Shown here: one piece after another, positions 10,011 through 20,104 of the stretch
Layout of the letters: each line of letters begins with the position of its first letter
How positions within the stretch are numbered: position 1 is the first letter of the stretch
Assembly (NCBI GenBank): GCA_025603075.1
Contig: MU626388.1
Span: forward strand, 1-58,306
DNA: 58,306 nucleotides
Direction of reading: 5' to 3'
Source of the DNA: Neoconidiobolus thromboides FSU 785
Taxonomy: Eukaryota; Entomophthoromycota; Entomophthoromycetes; Entomophthorales; Neoconidiobolaceae
Translations under genes and position numbers: made by a program
The notes under the pieces: generated by a model
What the model saw: the letters and a program-made list of their open reading frames with translations, nothing else
The model's database searches: none
Told to the model about the DNA's origin: nothing

Positions 10011-12140
10011 TTATTTGTTCTTTTTCAAAAAGCTAAAGATACCTACTTTTTTCTCTTCAGGTTTAGATGGTGGTGCAAGAGATTTACCTTGGAATCCGCC
10101 ATGCTGGAAGCCACCATGTTGAGAGCCACCTTGTTGAAAGCCGCCTTGTTGAAAGCCACCATGTTGAAAGCCACCTTGTTGAAAGCCACCTTGTTGAAAG
10201 CCACCTTGTTGAAAGCCACCTTGTTGCATACTAAATCCGCCTTGTTGACTTTGTTGGAAGCCGCCATGTTGTATACCAAATCCACCTTGAGATCCGCCTT
10301 GCATACCCCCTTGGCTACCGCCTGTAAACTGAGCAGCATTTTCGGGTGTAATTTCTGTCATTCCAGCTTGTCCTTGTGAACTGCCACTGGCTCCTGCTTG
10401 GCTTCCAAATTGACCACCAAAGGTTCCTCCTTGCATACTTCCTTGTGATCCACTGAATTGGCCACCTTGGATACCACCAGCTTGGCCACTAAAGGATCCT
10501 CCAAAAGACCCACCTTGATGACCGCCAAATTGGATCCCCTGAGATCCTCCTTGTTGGCCACCTTGCATACCGCCAAAGGTTCCTCCTTGCATACCACCAA
10601 AGGTTCCTCCTTGCATACCACCAAAGGTTCCTCCTTGCATACCTCCTTGGGATCCGCCAAATTGTCCTCCGAATTGACCGCCTTGAGAACCCCCTTTATT
10701 ACCACCTGTAAATTGTGCTTGATTCTCTGGTGTCACTTCTATATCACCGGATGATCCTTGAGATCCTCCAAATTGTGCTCCAAAAGATCCCCCTTGCATA
10801 CTTCCTTGTTGTCCTCCGAATTGTCCTCCGAAAGGCCCTCCTTGTTGACCATCAAAAGATCCCCCTTGCATATCACCAAATTGTCCTCCCTGTTGTCCTC
10901 CAAACTGACCGCCGAATTGACCACCTTGCGAACCTCCTTGTTGTCCTCCAAATTGTCCTCCTTGTTGACCATCAAAAGATCCACCTTGCATATCACCAAA
11001 TTGGCCTCCAAATAATCCTCCTTGTTGTCCTCCGAATTGCCCTCCTTGTTGTCCTCCAAATGATCCTCCCTGTTGTCCTCCAAACTGACCACCGAATTGA
11101 CCACCTTGTGAACCACCTTGTTGACCATCATTTGACCAAACTGGAGAGTCAACATCACATTCAGGATCAAAATTAGAACCAGTAACAGCACCAATATCTC
11201 TTTGGCTATCTGAGTTACTATTGCTGCTACTTTCATTAGGAGTTAAAGATAAATCGGGTAAATCATCAATTGAATTAACTGGTTGTGGGCTAATTTGCAA
11301 ATCCTTATCTAATGGATTTTTAATTCGAACTTCATATTGGCCATTTTTTCTTTCACATTCAATATTATTATCTCCTGAACAAATTTTCAAAGGTCCATTG
11401 GCACCTGGAACAATGACACATTTTCTTCCATTTTTATTAATGATAATATTTTTATTAATATTAACATTAAAAACAATCGGACGTCCATTAAAATCTACAT
11501 TACAAATTTGTGGCGGACAAGTAATTACACCACACGATGGTCCAACACAAGGTACTGGACATAATGGCCCTGGGCAAGGTACTGGGCAATTGGGCCCTGG
11601 ACAACGAATTGGACATCTTGGTCCTGGGCATATTTTTGGACATAATGGACCTGGACAAACATAAGGACATCTTGGTCCTGGACAATTTGGATTAGGACAT
11701 AACGGACCTGGACATGGTGGTGGTGGACAACCAGGTTCATTTCCAGTCAAACATTTTATGGGACAATTAGGACCTGGACATGGTATACATTGTCCAACGG
11801 TTCCTCCAATACAACAACCGTCATTATCTTTACCATAACAACAATTTTCTTTACCAAGATCTTTACATTTGGCAAAATGTTTTTTGTAAAATAGATAGCC
11901 TAAATACCAAATAATGGGACCTCGTGAATTATCTTGTTTTAGTTCAACACCAGTATCAAAATCAGCAAAATCTACACCTGGAATGGGTTCTTCTGTTAAG
12001 GTTGTATTTCCTTTTGGAGCGTTGTCTATTGATTTTGATTCATAATCTTTCTTTTCCTCACTTTGTTCGTTTTTATTTAATACGGATGCATTTAATACGC
12101 TCCATGATAACGAAATTAAAGTTATTGTATTTAATTTCAT
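10011..12140 (-). CDS. secreted CPGPNCP-repeat protein with Gly/Gln-rich tail
   Basis: 709 residues, intronless. Residues 1-18 are a signal peptide. A conserved N-terminal region (FADFDTGVELKQ...RGPIIWYLGYLFYKKHF) is followed by CCYGKDNDGCCIGG, then about ten CPGPxCP units (about 118-205). A beta-like segment comes next: CPPQICNVDFNGRPIVFNV and NINKNIIIN. From about 338 to 681 the sequence is a low-complexity tail of GGQFGGQQGG, GGMQGGTF and QQGGFQ units, interrupted twice by a similar EITPENxAQFTGG motif, ending in a basic KKVGIFSFLKKNK. The first half is paralogous to 33681-34535 and 37717-38544, which lack the tail. An extracellular, matrix- or adhesive-like role is inference. I do not recognise a named family. 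Confidence 0.88.
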   Translation of the reverse strand: MKLNTITLISLSWSVLNASVLNKNEQSEEKKDYESKSIDNAPKGNTTLTEEPIPGVDFADFDTGVELKQDNSRGPIIWYLGYLFYKKHFAKCKDLGKENCCYGKDNDGCCIGGTVGQCIPCPGPNCPIKCLTGNEPGCPPPPCPGPLCPNPNCPGPRCPYVCPGPLCPKICPGPRCPIRCPGPNCPVPCPGPLCPVPCVGPSCGVITCPPQICNVDFNGRPIVFNVNINKNIIINKNGRKCVIVPGANGPLKICSGDNNIECERKNGQYEVRIKNPLDKDLQISPQPVNSIDDLPDLSLTPNESSSNSNSDSQRDIGAVTGSNFDPECDVDSPVWSNDGQQGGSQGGQFGGQFGGQQGGSFGGQQGGQFGGQQGGLFGGQFGDMQGGSFDGQQGGQFGGQQGGSQGGQFGGQFGGQQGGQFGDMQGGSFDGQQGGPFGGQFGGQQGSMQGGSFGAQFGGSQGSSGDIEVTPENQAQFTGGNKGGSQGGQFGGQFGGSQGGMQGGTFGGMQGGTFGGMQGGTFGGMQGGQQGGSQGIQFGGHQGGSFGGSFSGQAGGIQGGQFSGSQGSMQGGTFGGQFGSQAGASGSSQGQAGMTEITPENAAQFTGGSQGGMQGGSQGGFGIQHGGFQQSQQGGFSMQQGGFQQGGFQQGGFQQGGFQHGGFQQGGFQQGGSQHGGFQHGGFQGKSLAPPSKPEEKKVGIFSFLKKNK
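10100..11130 (-). repeat. coding Gly/Gln tandem repeat
   Basis: Imperfect tandem repeat inside the 709-residue protein. Typical units are GGSQGGQFGGQF, GGMQGGTF (five in succession near 10560-10640) and QQGGFQ (seven or more near 10120-10230). Such arrays vary in length between strains, and the long open frames in other phases here are by-products of it. Confidence 0.9.
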
Positions 12141-13003
12141 TATGTATATGTTAGTATAATTATATTTTTAATATAGACCGGCTACTAAAGTTTTATTAAA
12201 GATTAAAAAAAGCAAAGAGAAAGTGGCAAGTATTTTATTTTTATAATAATTAAAGTGTCATATTTGTTATAGTTGATTGTTTTTACTAGTTTTTCAAGTA
12301 TTTTGGAATATCTTTCTCTTTTTGCTGTTATCTTCTTGTCCATCATTTTTGGTTGCTTTTATTACTTTTTACCTTTTTTATTAATATTTATTTTTTTGAA
12401 TTTAAATTTTCATTAGGCGTTTTATATATTGTAAGATACATTGTACATTATATTTTATAGAAAATAATGTAAAAAATATGTAAAAAATATACACAATGGT
12501 TATTATCTTATTTATTTATTAAATAATTATTACAATTTATTAACCTTGTAATTATTATTGTTTACTTAATTTCACCTAATGACGATCATGGACTCAATTT
12601 TTTATTTAATTAAAATTAACTTAAATTGGCCCCTTAAAATTTTAACTTTCAAATTAACAAAATATGAAACTTTTAAGTTATCTACATAATATCCAAAGCT
12701 ATTATTATTTGTACTAAAATATAACATTAACAACTAATCTACATGTAATAAAAAAATCTGATTTTTATTTTGGAAAATAAAGAATTTAAGATAAGCTAAG
12801 TATCCGCTAGCCAACGTGCTATTAAAATTGTTAAATAAAAGGCCGTTACAATAAAGCAATAGTTATAAAAAATTCATTTTTTTATTAATACCAAAATAGG
12901 ATGAAAGAGAGAAGGGAAAAGGGAGAGAAATAATACAAATTCTAATAGTTGAAATCCAGTACTGAAACAAGCTCTTTTAGTCTATTTAAGAGTATAATAA
13001 AGC
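12141..13003. other. intergenic, nothing recognised
   Basis: Very AT-rich spacer upstream of the 709-residue protein and downstream of the small membrane protein. No further signal found. Confidence 0.5.
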
Positions 13004-13543
13004 CTAGTATTTAATAGACTTAAGAAGCGCTGATGAAGGATGATGGGTACCAGCTTTAGTTAGTAACGCTGATTTAACTTTAGAACCGATCATAAACCTT
13101 GATAATACTCTCTTAGCAACAGCAGCAAAATAAGCTTGCTTACCAAATAAAGTACCAATAGTAACCAACATCAAACACCAAGAAGGTGGTGATAAAGTTA
13201 AATGAGCAGCACGATATGTCCATGGGCCATCTTTAAAATTACCTTGAATACCCACAAAATTTAAACTTGGTTGTACTAATTTTAAACTTAAGGAGCCGGT
13301 AATTGAGAATACAGTACCTACTATCAAGACATCTTTCCACCATAGCATGGTGTATTTGGGTTGAGTTGTAAAATGAGGTTTACCTGGGTTAGCACGGGCA
13401 CCAATAGTGACTTTATTTAATAATGTCTTTGGCTGAGGATTACTTAATTTGTTCAAGTAATGATGATTACTAAAGATAGATTCTTTAATATGATTCAATT
13501 TCATATTTTTTAAAGTTTGAGGTAAAGCGTGGATATGTATCAT
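13004..13543 (-). CDS. conserved small membrane protein (DUF6787-like)
   Basis: 179 residues, one exon. There are two hydrophobic segments, about 69-91 (DVLIVGTVFSITGSLSLKL) and 113-133 (SPPSWCLMLVTIGTLFG). Between them is FKDGPWTYRA. The ITGS...LVQPSL, DGPWTYRA and GTLFG motifs resemble a conserved fungal family of unknown function that I associate with DUF6787, from memory and only moderately sure. A basic N-terminus with His/Lys/Asn could be a mitochondrial presequence, which is inference. No function is assigned. It lies in the transposon-free housekeeping block. Confidence 0.8.
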   Translation of the reverse strand: MIHIHALPQTLKNMKLNHIKESIFSNHHYLNKLSNPQPKTLLNKVTIGARANPGKPHFTTQPKYTMLWWKDVLIVGTVFSITGSLSLKLVQPSLNFVGIQGNFKDGPWTYRAAHLTLSPPSWCLMLVTIGTLFGKQAYFAAVAKRVLSRFMIGSKVKSALLTKAGTHHPSSALLKSIKY

Positions 13544-15299
13544 TTTTTTATATAGTTTATAAGTTGAAAAGTTTGATTTTATTTTATATAAGGTGACTTT
13601 TTGTTGTTTATTTATACTTTATTTTCTCTTATTTTTTCCACCCTCTTTATTATACTATTTTTTATCTTTGTATTCTCTATACACCCTTAATCTTAGTTAT
13701 TTGACAATTAATCCTCGTTTCAGCTGATTGTAAGTTTAAGCTAATAGTTGTTGACTTAGCCAACAATGACATAATTGTATTTTTGATTAACTTAATTTAG
13801 TTAAAGTTTATTAATTTAATATTAATTTATAATAAAAAAGTAATAAAAATGCAATATCAAATATTAAAACTAACTTCAAATAGAAGATAAGCAATAATGA
13901 TAATAAATACTAATATTATCCGAATCTTTTTTACATAGTTTTATTTTTCTTTTATATTCATTTAATAGTAGTACTATAATAAGAAAGGTGAATACTTAAT
14001 TGGTTATTCCTCTTACTCCACTTTTAATGTTTTATTAACATAATTATTAACATCCACCCTTAATCTGGAATTATCCTTAATCGCTGCAAATTTTTTAAAA
14101 TGATAATTTTTTGAATCTTTGATTAAACACTACAAATTATATTATTATTCCTGCCCTCTCTAAAGTTTAAGGTTGTAAATAATACTTTTGATTTTTATTA
14201 AAGTAGTATAGTAAGTTTCTGACAACTGTTAGTTTAAATAAGGAATTTCTAACTAATCTATATTCGGATCAGCCATCATTTTTAATTATCAAACAATATT
14301 TGATAAAATTGTTATTTGTTTTAATAGTTTTATTTATAGTAAAATTAGCTATTTAGTATTTAAGCTTGTTGGCTGTTACTTTATTTACTTTATTGTAAGC
14401 ATTTAATATAACTTATCTATTACGATTATATAATTTTAATTTTAAAAAAGTTGCTATTATCGAACAAAGACGCATTTTTAAAAATAATGACAATAATTTT
14501 TAATACACCATTCTAATTTAATAAAATACTTGCCCATTTTTGGTGTAAGAAATTACAACCAAAGCAACACGAATGTTTCTCTTACTTTTATATTTAACTA
14601 CTACTTTTTAACTTATAATGCATAAAAAATGGACAAAATATCAAAAAAGGGCATTTCTTGTTATAATCTAATAAAATCCAGGTTACAATTATTTAAGCTT
14701 ATCGAATTTTGAGAAGCAACTGATTCTGACCATTCGATGAATGTAAATATTTCCATGTCTGATTTAAACATAAGGTTATTACTCATCAGAGCATGAAGGA
14801 TTCCTTTATTAGATTTGATTGAAGACAATATATTGTCTACTAGTTAAATTTACTACGAAATTTAGCATGGGAACTTGAGGATTAAGCCTTAGAGCCCAGG
14901 GGTTGATGGTAGTAATTATATCAAATGTGCCAAGCAACCCCAAAATAGCTGTTTTGAATGAAAATATAAACCATTTTTTTTTACTTTTTAAAAATTATAG
15001 AATCAGGATAGTAGCTTTAATACTAATATTTGAATAAACACTATTATTATTTTATTATCTTGTTGTCTTATTTTATTATTTTTAAGTAGAAGTTAAAACT
15101 GAAATCATATCATAATATGATATATCATAGTTAATATCAATAAGTTATAAAATTACAATATTGGGATGACGTTTTTTTGTTTTAACAAATTTTAATTTTA
15201 TAGTAAATAAAAAATGATCAACTGAACAAAAAACATTCATAACTAAGTTAGTTTTTCAAACCATTTTATTACGATTAATACAATACAAAATTTAAGAAA
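13544..15299. other. intergenic; one possible old MITE relative
   Basis: 1.75 kb of AT-rich DNA between divergent genes. At 15163-15236 a sequence GGGATGACGTTTTTTTG ... AAAAAACATTC resembles a shortened, divergent GGGG-MITE but lacks the conserved core. Nothing else recognised. Confidence 0.45.
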
Positions 15300-16293
15300 A
15301 TGAAGTTGATAGTGATGAACTTAATGAAAACGTCTAATTTTAGGTAACTAAAAGTATGAGAACAATCAGGTGATAGATAATATTCATTTTTTATAGCACT
15401 TTAGTTCCAGCTCTGTCTCAGATTAAAATTTACACCAAAACTGGTGATAAAGGTGATGATTAATAATAGTTAAACGATTATGTAGTTAAATAAAAAATCA
15501 AGGTAAAAGTTCCTTATTTAATGGAGAGAGAAGAGAAAAAGACGATATAGTGTTTGAAGCATTAGGAACAACGGATGAATTAAGTTCGATATTAGGGTAA
15601 ATCTTCAGTTCACTGTTTCATTTAGATTTAAATTTATTTTATATTTAGTTTAGCGAGAGAGTATTGTCAAGAGGAAAATAATGGATTGAATGAACCTTTA
15701 AAAAAAGTAGTATTTATTAGCAATATTTATATAATATTTTAATAGTTAGATTCAAAGTACTTTATTAGACATTGGTGCTCACATAGCTACACCAAGGAAT
15801 AATACAATTCATGAAAAAAGAATAGGTAAATTTAGCCTTAGCTCATATAATGATTAATGAGAATTTTTTTTAGAATTGACAAAATTTGATCAAGAAAATA
15901 ATTTAGTAAAAGAAATGGAACAGCATATTGATCAATTATCTGCTGATTTACCTCCATTAAAGAACTTCATCTTACCTGTAAATAGGATTACATGAAAAGT
16001 TATTAATATTATTAACAGTTATTAATATTTAGTCTGGAGGTAAAGCCAGTTCAACATTGCATATAGCTAGGTCATTAACACGCCGAGCTGAGCGCAGAGT
16101 GATACCACTAATAAAAGAAGGACAAGTGGATAACAATATAGGGATTTATTTGAACAGGTAAAATTTAAAATTTAGAACTTAAAATTAGTTTTATTTAATT
16201 TTAATTAGACTAAGTGACTATTTTTTTGTAATGGCACGATACAGTGCTCATTTAGGAAAATATCAAGAGTTGATTTACACTAAGAGGGGATAA
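15300..16293 (+). CDS. MMAB: cob(I)alamin adenosyltransferase (8 exons)
   Basis: Spliced model of 213 residues. Exons: 15300-15343, 15397-15452, 15503-15596, 15649-15706, 15750-15825, 15874-15977, 16033-16157, 16209-16293. Introns are 43-55 nt, all GT...AG and frame-keeping. Family motifs, in order: [19 protein letters not shown] (25-43, ATP-binding N-terminus), GTTDEL (55-60), [10 protein letters not shown] (91-100), FILPSGGKASS (141-151), [10 protein letters not shown] (161-170) and [14 protein letters not shown] (183-196). The enzyme transfers the adenosyl group of ATP to cob(I)alamin to make adenosylcobalamin, the cofactor of methylmalonyl-CoA mutase, in mitochondria. The short N-terminus could be a presequence. 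All key motifs are present, so it is probably active. Its last 14 bases overlap the end of the RUS gene on the other strand. Confidence 0.94.
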
Positions 16294-17832
16294 CTTGAAT
16301 CGAATCTTTGGTATTAAATAAAGTGGAGGTATCCATATTCCATTTCATTTGATATAACTTTTTTATGACGTCGTTTAACTTATGCTCGTTTTTTATACTG
16401 TTGTAGTCATCTATACTATTTATATTTCCCTTATTGTTGTTATAACTATTATTATTTAACTCTAAATAATAATAGTAATAAATTAAATAATAGGCTTTAA
16501 ATTTAGTTTCATTATCGATATTAGTTGCCAAAAATAAGTAAAATTGCTTATCATTCTTAGTAATAAAAAAATGATTTTGATTTAAATACTTAATCATTGT
16601 TTCAGCGGGTAATTCAAATTTAATATTACTTAAAGAAGGATTAACATCAACAAAGTTACCATAAATCTTGGATTTATATTTCAAAAAGTAACTTTCTTTA
16701 TCTGCAATCTGACTAGGTGATAACAACTTGTGTTCTTTAAAATAATTATCTAACAATAAATCAATTCTTTCTAAATTAAAATTTTTAGTAATAACACATT
16801 GATTCGCTTTGTGAATGGAATATAAACTTAAATAAGAAAAGGGCAAAAACCCCAATACTAAGTTAGGTAACTCATTTCCTATAAGTGGTGTGATCACTAC
16901 CCCCAACATCGTACCTAAAACTGCAGCTAAAGTACTTTGACTACCACTTTTGGCCGTTATGTCTCCTAAGCTAAACTTTTATTTAGTACTTGTTAATTAA
17001 TCTTCCTTTAAGTTTAACACTTACTTATCTTTCAATGCAAAGCTTGAGTTCATTTGAGCTCTATAAAAGTAAATATTAGCTAAAACAGAGCACAATAGAC
17101 TGCAACTTTACCTAGTAGCTGATGCGGCCAACCAAGAAATGTTTTTACCTAATTCAAAACTATTACAAAACTAAAAAAATAAAAAATAAAAAAAGTACCA
17201 ATATTAGAAACGGAAGCCAAAGGTAAGAATAAATGAGGAACACAAGGAGAAAACAGTTCTAAAAGAGAAGCTAATTGCATAGAAATTGCGGACCACATAC
17301 GATGCCTTTTTGGGTTTGAGTCAAACTTGTTATTCATTAAACTTACATAGATAACCCCACCTAGTTGGCCTAAACCATCTTTTATGATCCAGTTTAAGGC
17401 TGCTGCCATCTATTTTTAGGCTCTTTTAGTTTGTTGGTTGGTAGTTTTATATTTTTCTTACCGGTATACTACCAGCACCTAAACCCATAGCATATAATAA
17501 ACTTTGGGTTGATAGAACTAAATATGAGTTCAAGAATCAAATTATACCTTATTCAAATTGATTTTCTTACCACCTGTCACTGTACTTGTAACATTATGTA
17601 AAATTTGCCATTGGGAATACTTCAAATACCCAATGTCCACAGTGGTTGGATATCCCTTTGGTAAAAATAAATCAATCATTCTAGCTTTGAAGTTTTGTTT
17701 CATAGTCAACAGACTTTTTCCAGCATTATTTGAGGTCTTACTTGGTAAGAGTTTTAATTTCCTATTGTATATGTTTTTATTTTGCTGTATCTTATAATGA
17801 AATCTTCTTATATTTGGGTTATTAGCTAACAT
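16280..17832 (-). CDS. RUS (root UVB sensitive, DUF647) family protein (6 exons)
   Basis: Spliced model of 430 residues. Minus-strand exons: 17832-17571, 17517-17462, 17409-17199, 17148-17112, 17060-17025, 16970-16280. Introns are 50-54 nt with GT...AG. Diagnostic DUF647 motifs: FLPKGYPTTVDIGYLKYSQW, GVLSTQSLLYAMGLGAG, AALNWIIKDGLGQLGG (from about 108), ELFSPCVPHLFLPLAS and NLGDITAKSGSQST (from about 201). The C-terminal third carries a low-complexity Asn/Tyr stretch. RUS proteins are membrane-associated; in plants they act in UV-B sensing and auxin transport, and the fungal role is unknown. The start is the first ATG of a long, open first exon. The 3' end overlaps the convergent MMAB gene. 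Confidence 0.92.
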
Positions 17833-18135
17833 TTTGTAAAAATAAAGGTATTCGGCTAATTTGTAATTTTTTTTAGTAAGCAGTCATTGCTATTTAATTG
17901 GTTGAAGTTAGCATCTGCTCACAAATCACAGTTGCTATGGTTCAAGGCTTTATCCCAACACAATTTTTTAAAAATTGCTATTAATGAAAGTGTTTTGAAG
18001 ATAAGAAAGTTTTAGCTTTTAATTTTTCATTAAAAAGGCTATTAACTATTAAAGAATTTAACATTTTATTACAAAGTAAACATTTGAATCATATATACCG
18101 TATATACTTTAATTCTCTAGTATAATTTATTATAT

Positions 18136-18232
18136 GAGAGTATTTTCTTGACTTCATTACTTTTTCTATCTTAAGCACTATTTCAGCGGGAAAATTACTA
18201 GCAAAATTCTTAAACACAAAAACACATCCCCC
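18136..18232 (-). mobile_element. GGGG-MITE copy 6
   Basis: 97 bp, GAGAGTATTTTCTTG ... ACACATCCCCC, with perfect ATAT duplications at 18132-18135 and 18233-18236. Confidence 0.85.
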
Positions 18233-18577
18233 ATATTGAATTAATTTGTCATTAAAAAATACTATAAAAACATCACTTAGTTTAAAAGGCTCCAGTTCAT
18301 CGCCAGTTGATTAGAATTTCCTGATTTATATTCCTTTTTATGTAATAGTATAAGGAATTTATTATATCAAGGCGCTATCTGTAATGTTAATACTTTAAAA
18401 GCCATTAAAGTTACTTCAATTCTGTGACTGCTTTGTTTATTATATAAACTTTGTTCTAATAAAATATTTACAATTGTGAAGTAAATTTCTATAGAATAAC
18501 TTTAAAGTCGATAATAATTCTTACTAAAGTGAACGAAAATTTCTTTAAGTTTAATATAACAGCTTAGAAAAATATAC

Positions 18578-18667
18578 AGGGATGTATTTTTTAAGAATTT
18601 TACTACAATCTTTCCACTCAAATAGCGCTTAAAAAATGGAAAAATAACAAAACCAAAAAAAAGTCTC
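18578..18667 (+). mobile_element. GGGG-MITE copy 7
   Basis: 90 bp, AGGGATGTATTTTTTAAG ... AAAAGTCTC, with perfect ATAC duplications (18574-18577 and 18668-18671). ATAC is not palindromic, which supports a true 4-bp duplication. Confidence 0.85.
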
Positions 18668-18970
18668 ATACAGTATTGTATCATATTAGATTTTATAGTA
18701 TAAAAATAAGATAAAAAAAATGAAATGAGATAAACGATGTAGCTTTACTTTATTCATCAAATTTTCAAAATAACACAAATGAGCAGGAAACAATAGATTA
18801 ATACTTGGTATGAGAGCACACTTCTCTATTTCAGTATTAATTAATAGTATTTAAGTTTTTATTGTATAAAAAATGAGATGAGATATTACCCTATCATAGA
18901 AATATTCTAACAAATTTACTCGGAAGGATAGTTAAGGGTATTAAAATGAAGAAAGCAATTTATAATCTAT

Positions 18971-19068
18971 GGGGATGTGTTTTTGTATTTAAGAATTTTA
19001 CTAGCAATTTTCCGCTTAAATAGCGCTTAAAAAATGAAAAAAATAATGAAATCAAAAAAAACAGTCCC
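18971..19068 (+). mobile_element. GGGG-MITE copy 8
   Basis: 98 bp, GGGGATGTGTTTTTG ... AACAGTCCC. Flanks are CTAT and ATTT, so no clean duplication survives. Confidence 0.82.
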
Positions 19069-19897
19069 ATTTAATAAAAATTAAAATGCTTTTATAAATA
19101 TTTTTTAATAATTAGCTGTGAAGCAAAATAGTTAACTGCAAGAAATTTAAATATCTTTATTTTATTTTTATTTTTACTTACAGTGAAGAGTAAATTGCTT
19201 TGTCATCTAAATCTTCTTTTTTTAAATATTGAGCAAAAAACACAGATACATGAAAGCAAGAATCAAAGGATTGAAAAACATTTAAAGAAACTCAAATAAA
19301 ATAATTATAAATTATGAAAAGTATTATCAAATGTCTATCTAAAAGTTTAATCTGAGAAGATTGAGTCCCAAACTAAAGGAATTGTACTTTTTCAATATAC
19401 TTTGTAATAATATGTTTAAGAGTAAATTTCCAATATAATTTTTCTCTAAAATCTTAGAATTAAAACTATCGTTTAGCTATAAAATAAATAATAATACATG
19501 CTTAACGGGAAATTGCATTATAAAATTTAAAGCAAAAACACTCTCTTTAAATATCAAAACTGACAAAAGTAATATTTTTGAAGTTATCTGAACCTTTTTT
19601 GATAATAATAGTCATTGGGTTATTTAAAGTTTAATACTGAGCTATAGCTATAAATCATATTTAAAATTAAATCAAAACTATCTAAAAACTCTGTGCTTAA
19701 TATTCAAGTTATGATATGTATTAAACACCTTGTTTTTTAATACAGGAAATCAGATATATAGTAAATTAAACAATTCATGTCGATAAATAAAACACCAACT
19801 CCTATGTTAATCATATGATACTAAGTTTTAAAATTTTGACTTTTTATTCAAGGTTTAACAAAAATGCTATTAAAATGAAAGCAACACAGGAACGTAT

Positions 19898-19986
19898 GGG
19901 GTGTTTTTTGGCTTCATTTTATCTATCTTTTAAGCGCTATTTGAGCGAAAAAATTGTAAAATTCTCAAACACAAAAATATATCCCC
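19898..19986 (-). mobile_element. GGGG-MITE copy 9
   Basis: 89 bp, GGGGTGTTTTTTGGC ... TATATCCCC, 118 bp upstream of the intact kelch gene. Flanks GTAT and AAAT do not match. The copy is slightly shortened. Confidence 0.82.
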
Positions 19987-20067
19987 AAATCAAGAACATA
20001 ATACTATCTTCTCCAAAATTTGTACAAGGTCTAAGTGGGACACAAATCTAAATTATAGGTAAATTAG

Positions 20068-20076
20068 TATAAATAG
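20068..20076 (+). promoter_or_regulatory. TATA box of the kelch-TM gene
   Basis: TATAAATAG, 37 bases upstream of the ATG at 20105. Confidence 0.55.
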
Positions 20077-20104
20077 AAAATATAGAAGCATTGCTTTATT
20101 CAAA

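Larger units (their letters stand above)
17833..20067. other. intergenic, MITE-rich
   Basis: 2.2 kb with four MITE copies (18136-18232, 18578-18667, 18971-19068, 19898-19986). Small open frames here run through MITE sequence and are not genes. Confidence 0.6.

Noticed and set aside
10043-11664. Several long open frames on both strands over the Gly/Gln repeat and CPGPNCP region
   Set aside because: They are by-products of the low-complexity repeats of the 709-residue gene; translations are monotonous Leu/Val/Lys strings and lack the features of real proteins.
19815-20051. 78-residue open frame before the kelch gene
   Set aside because: Its centre is MITE copy 9 and neither end has coding character.
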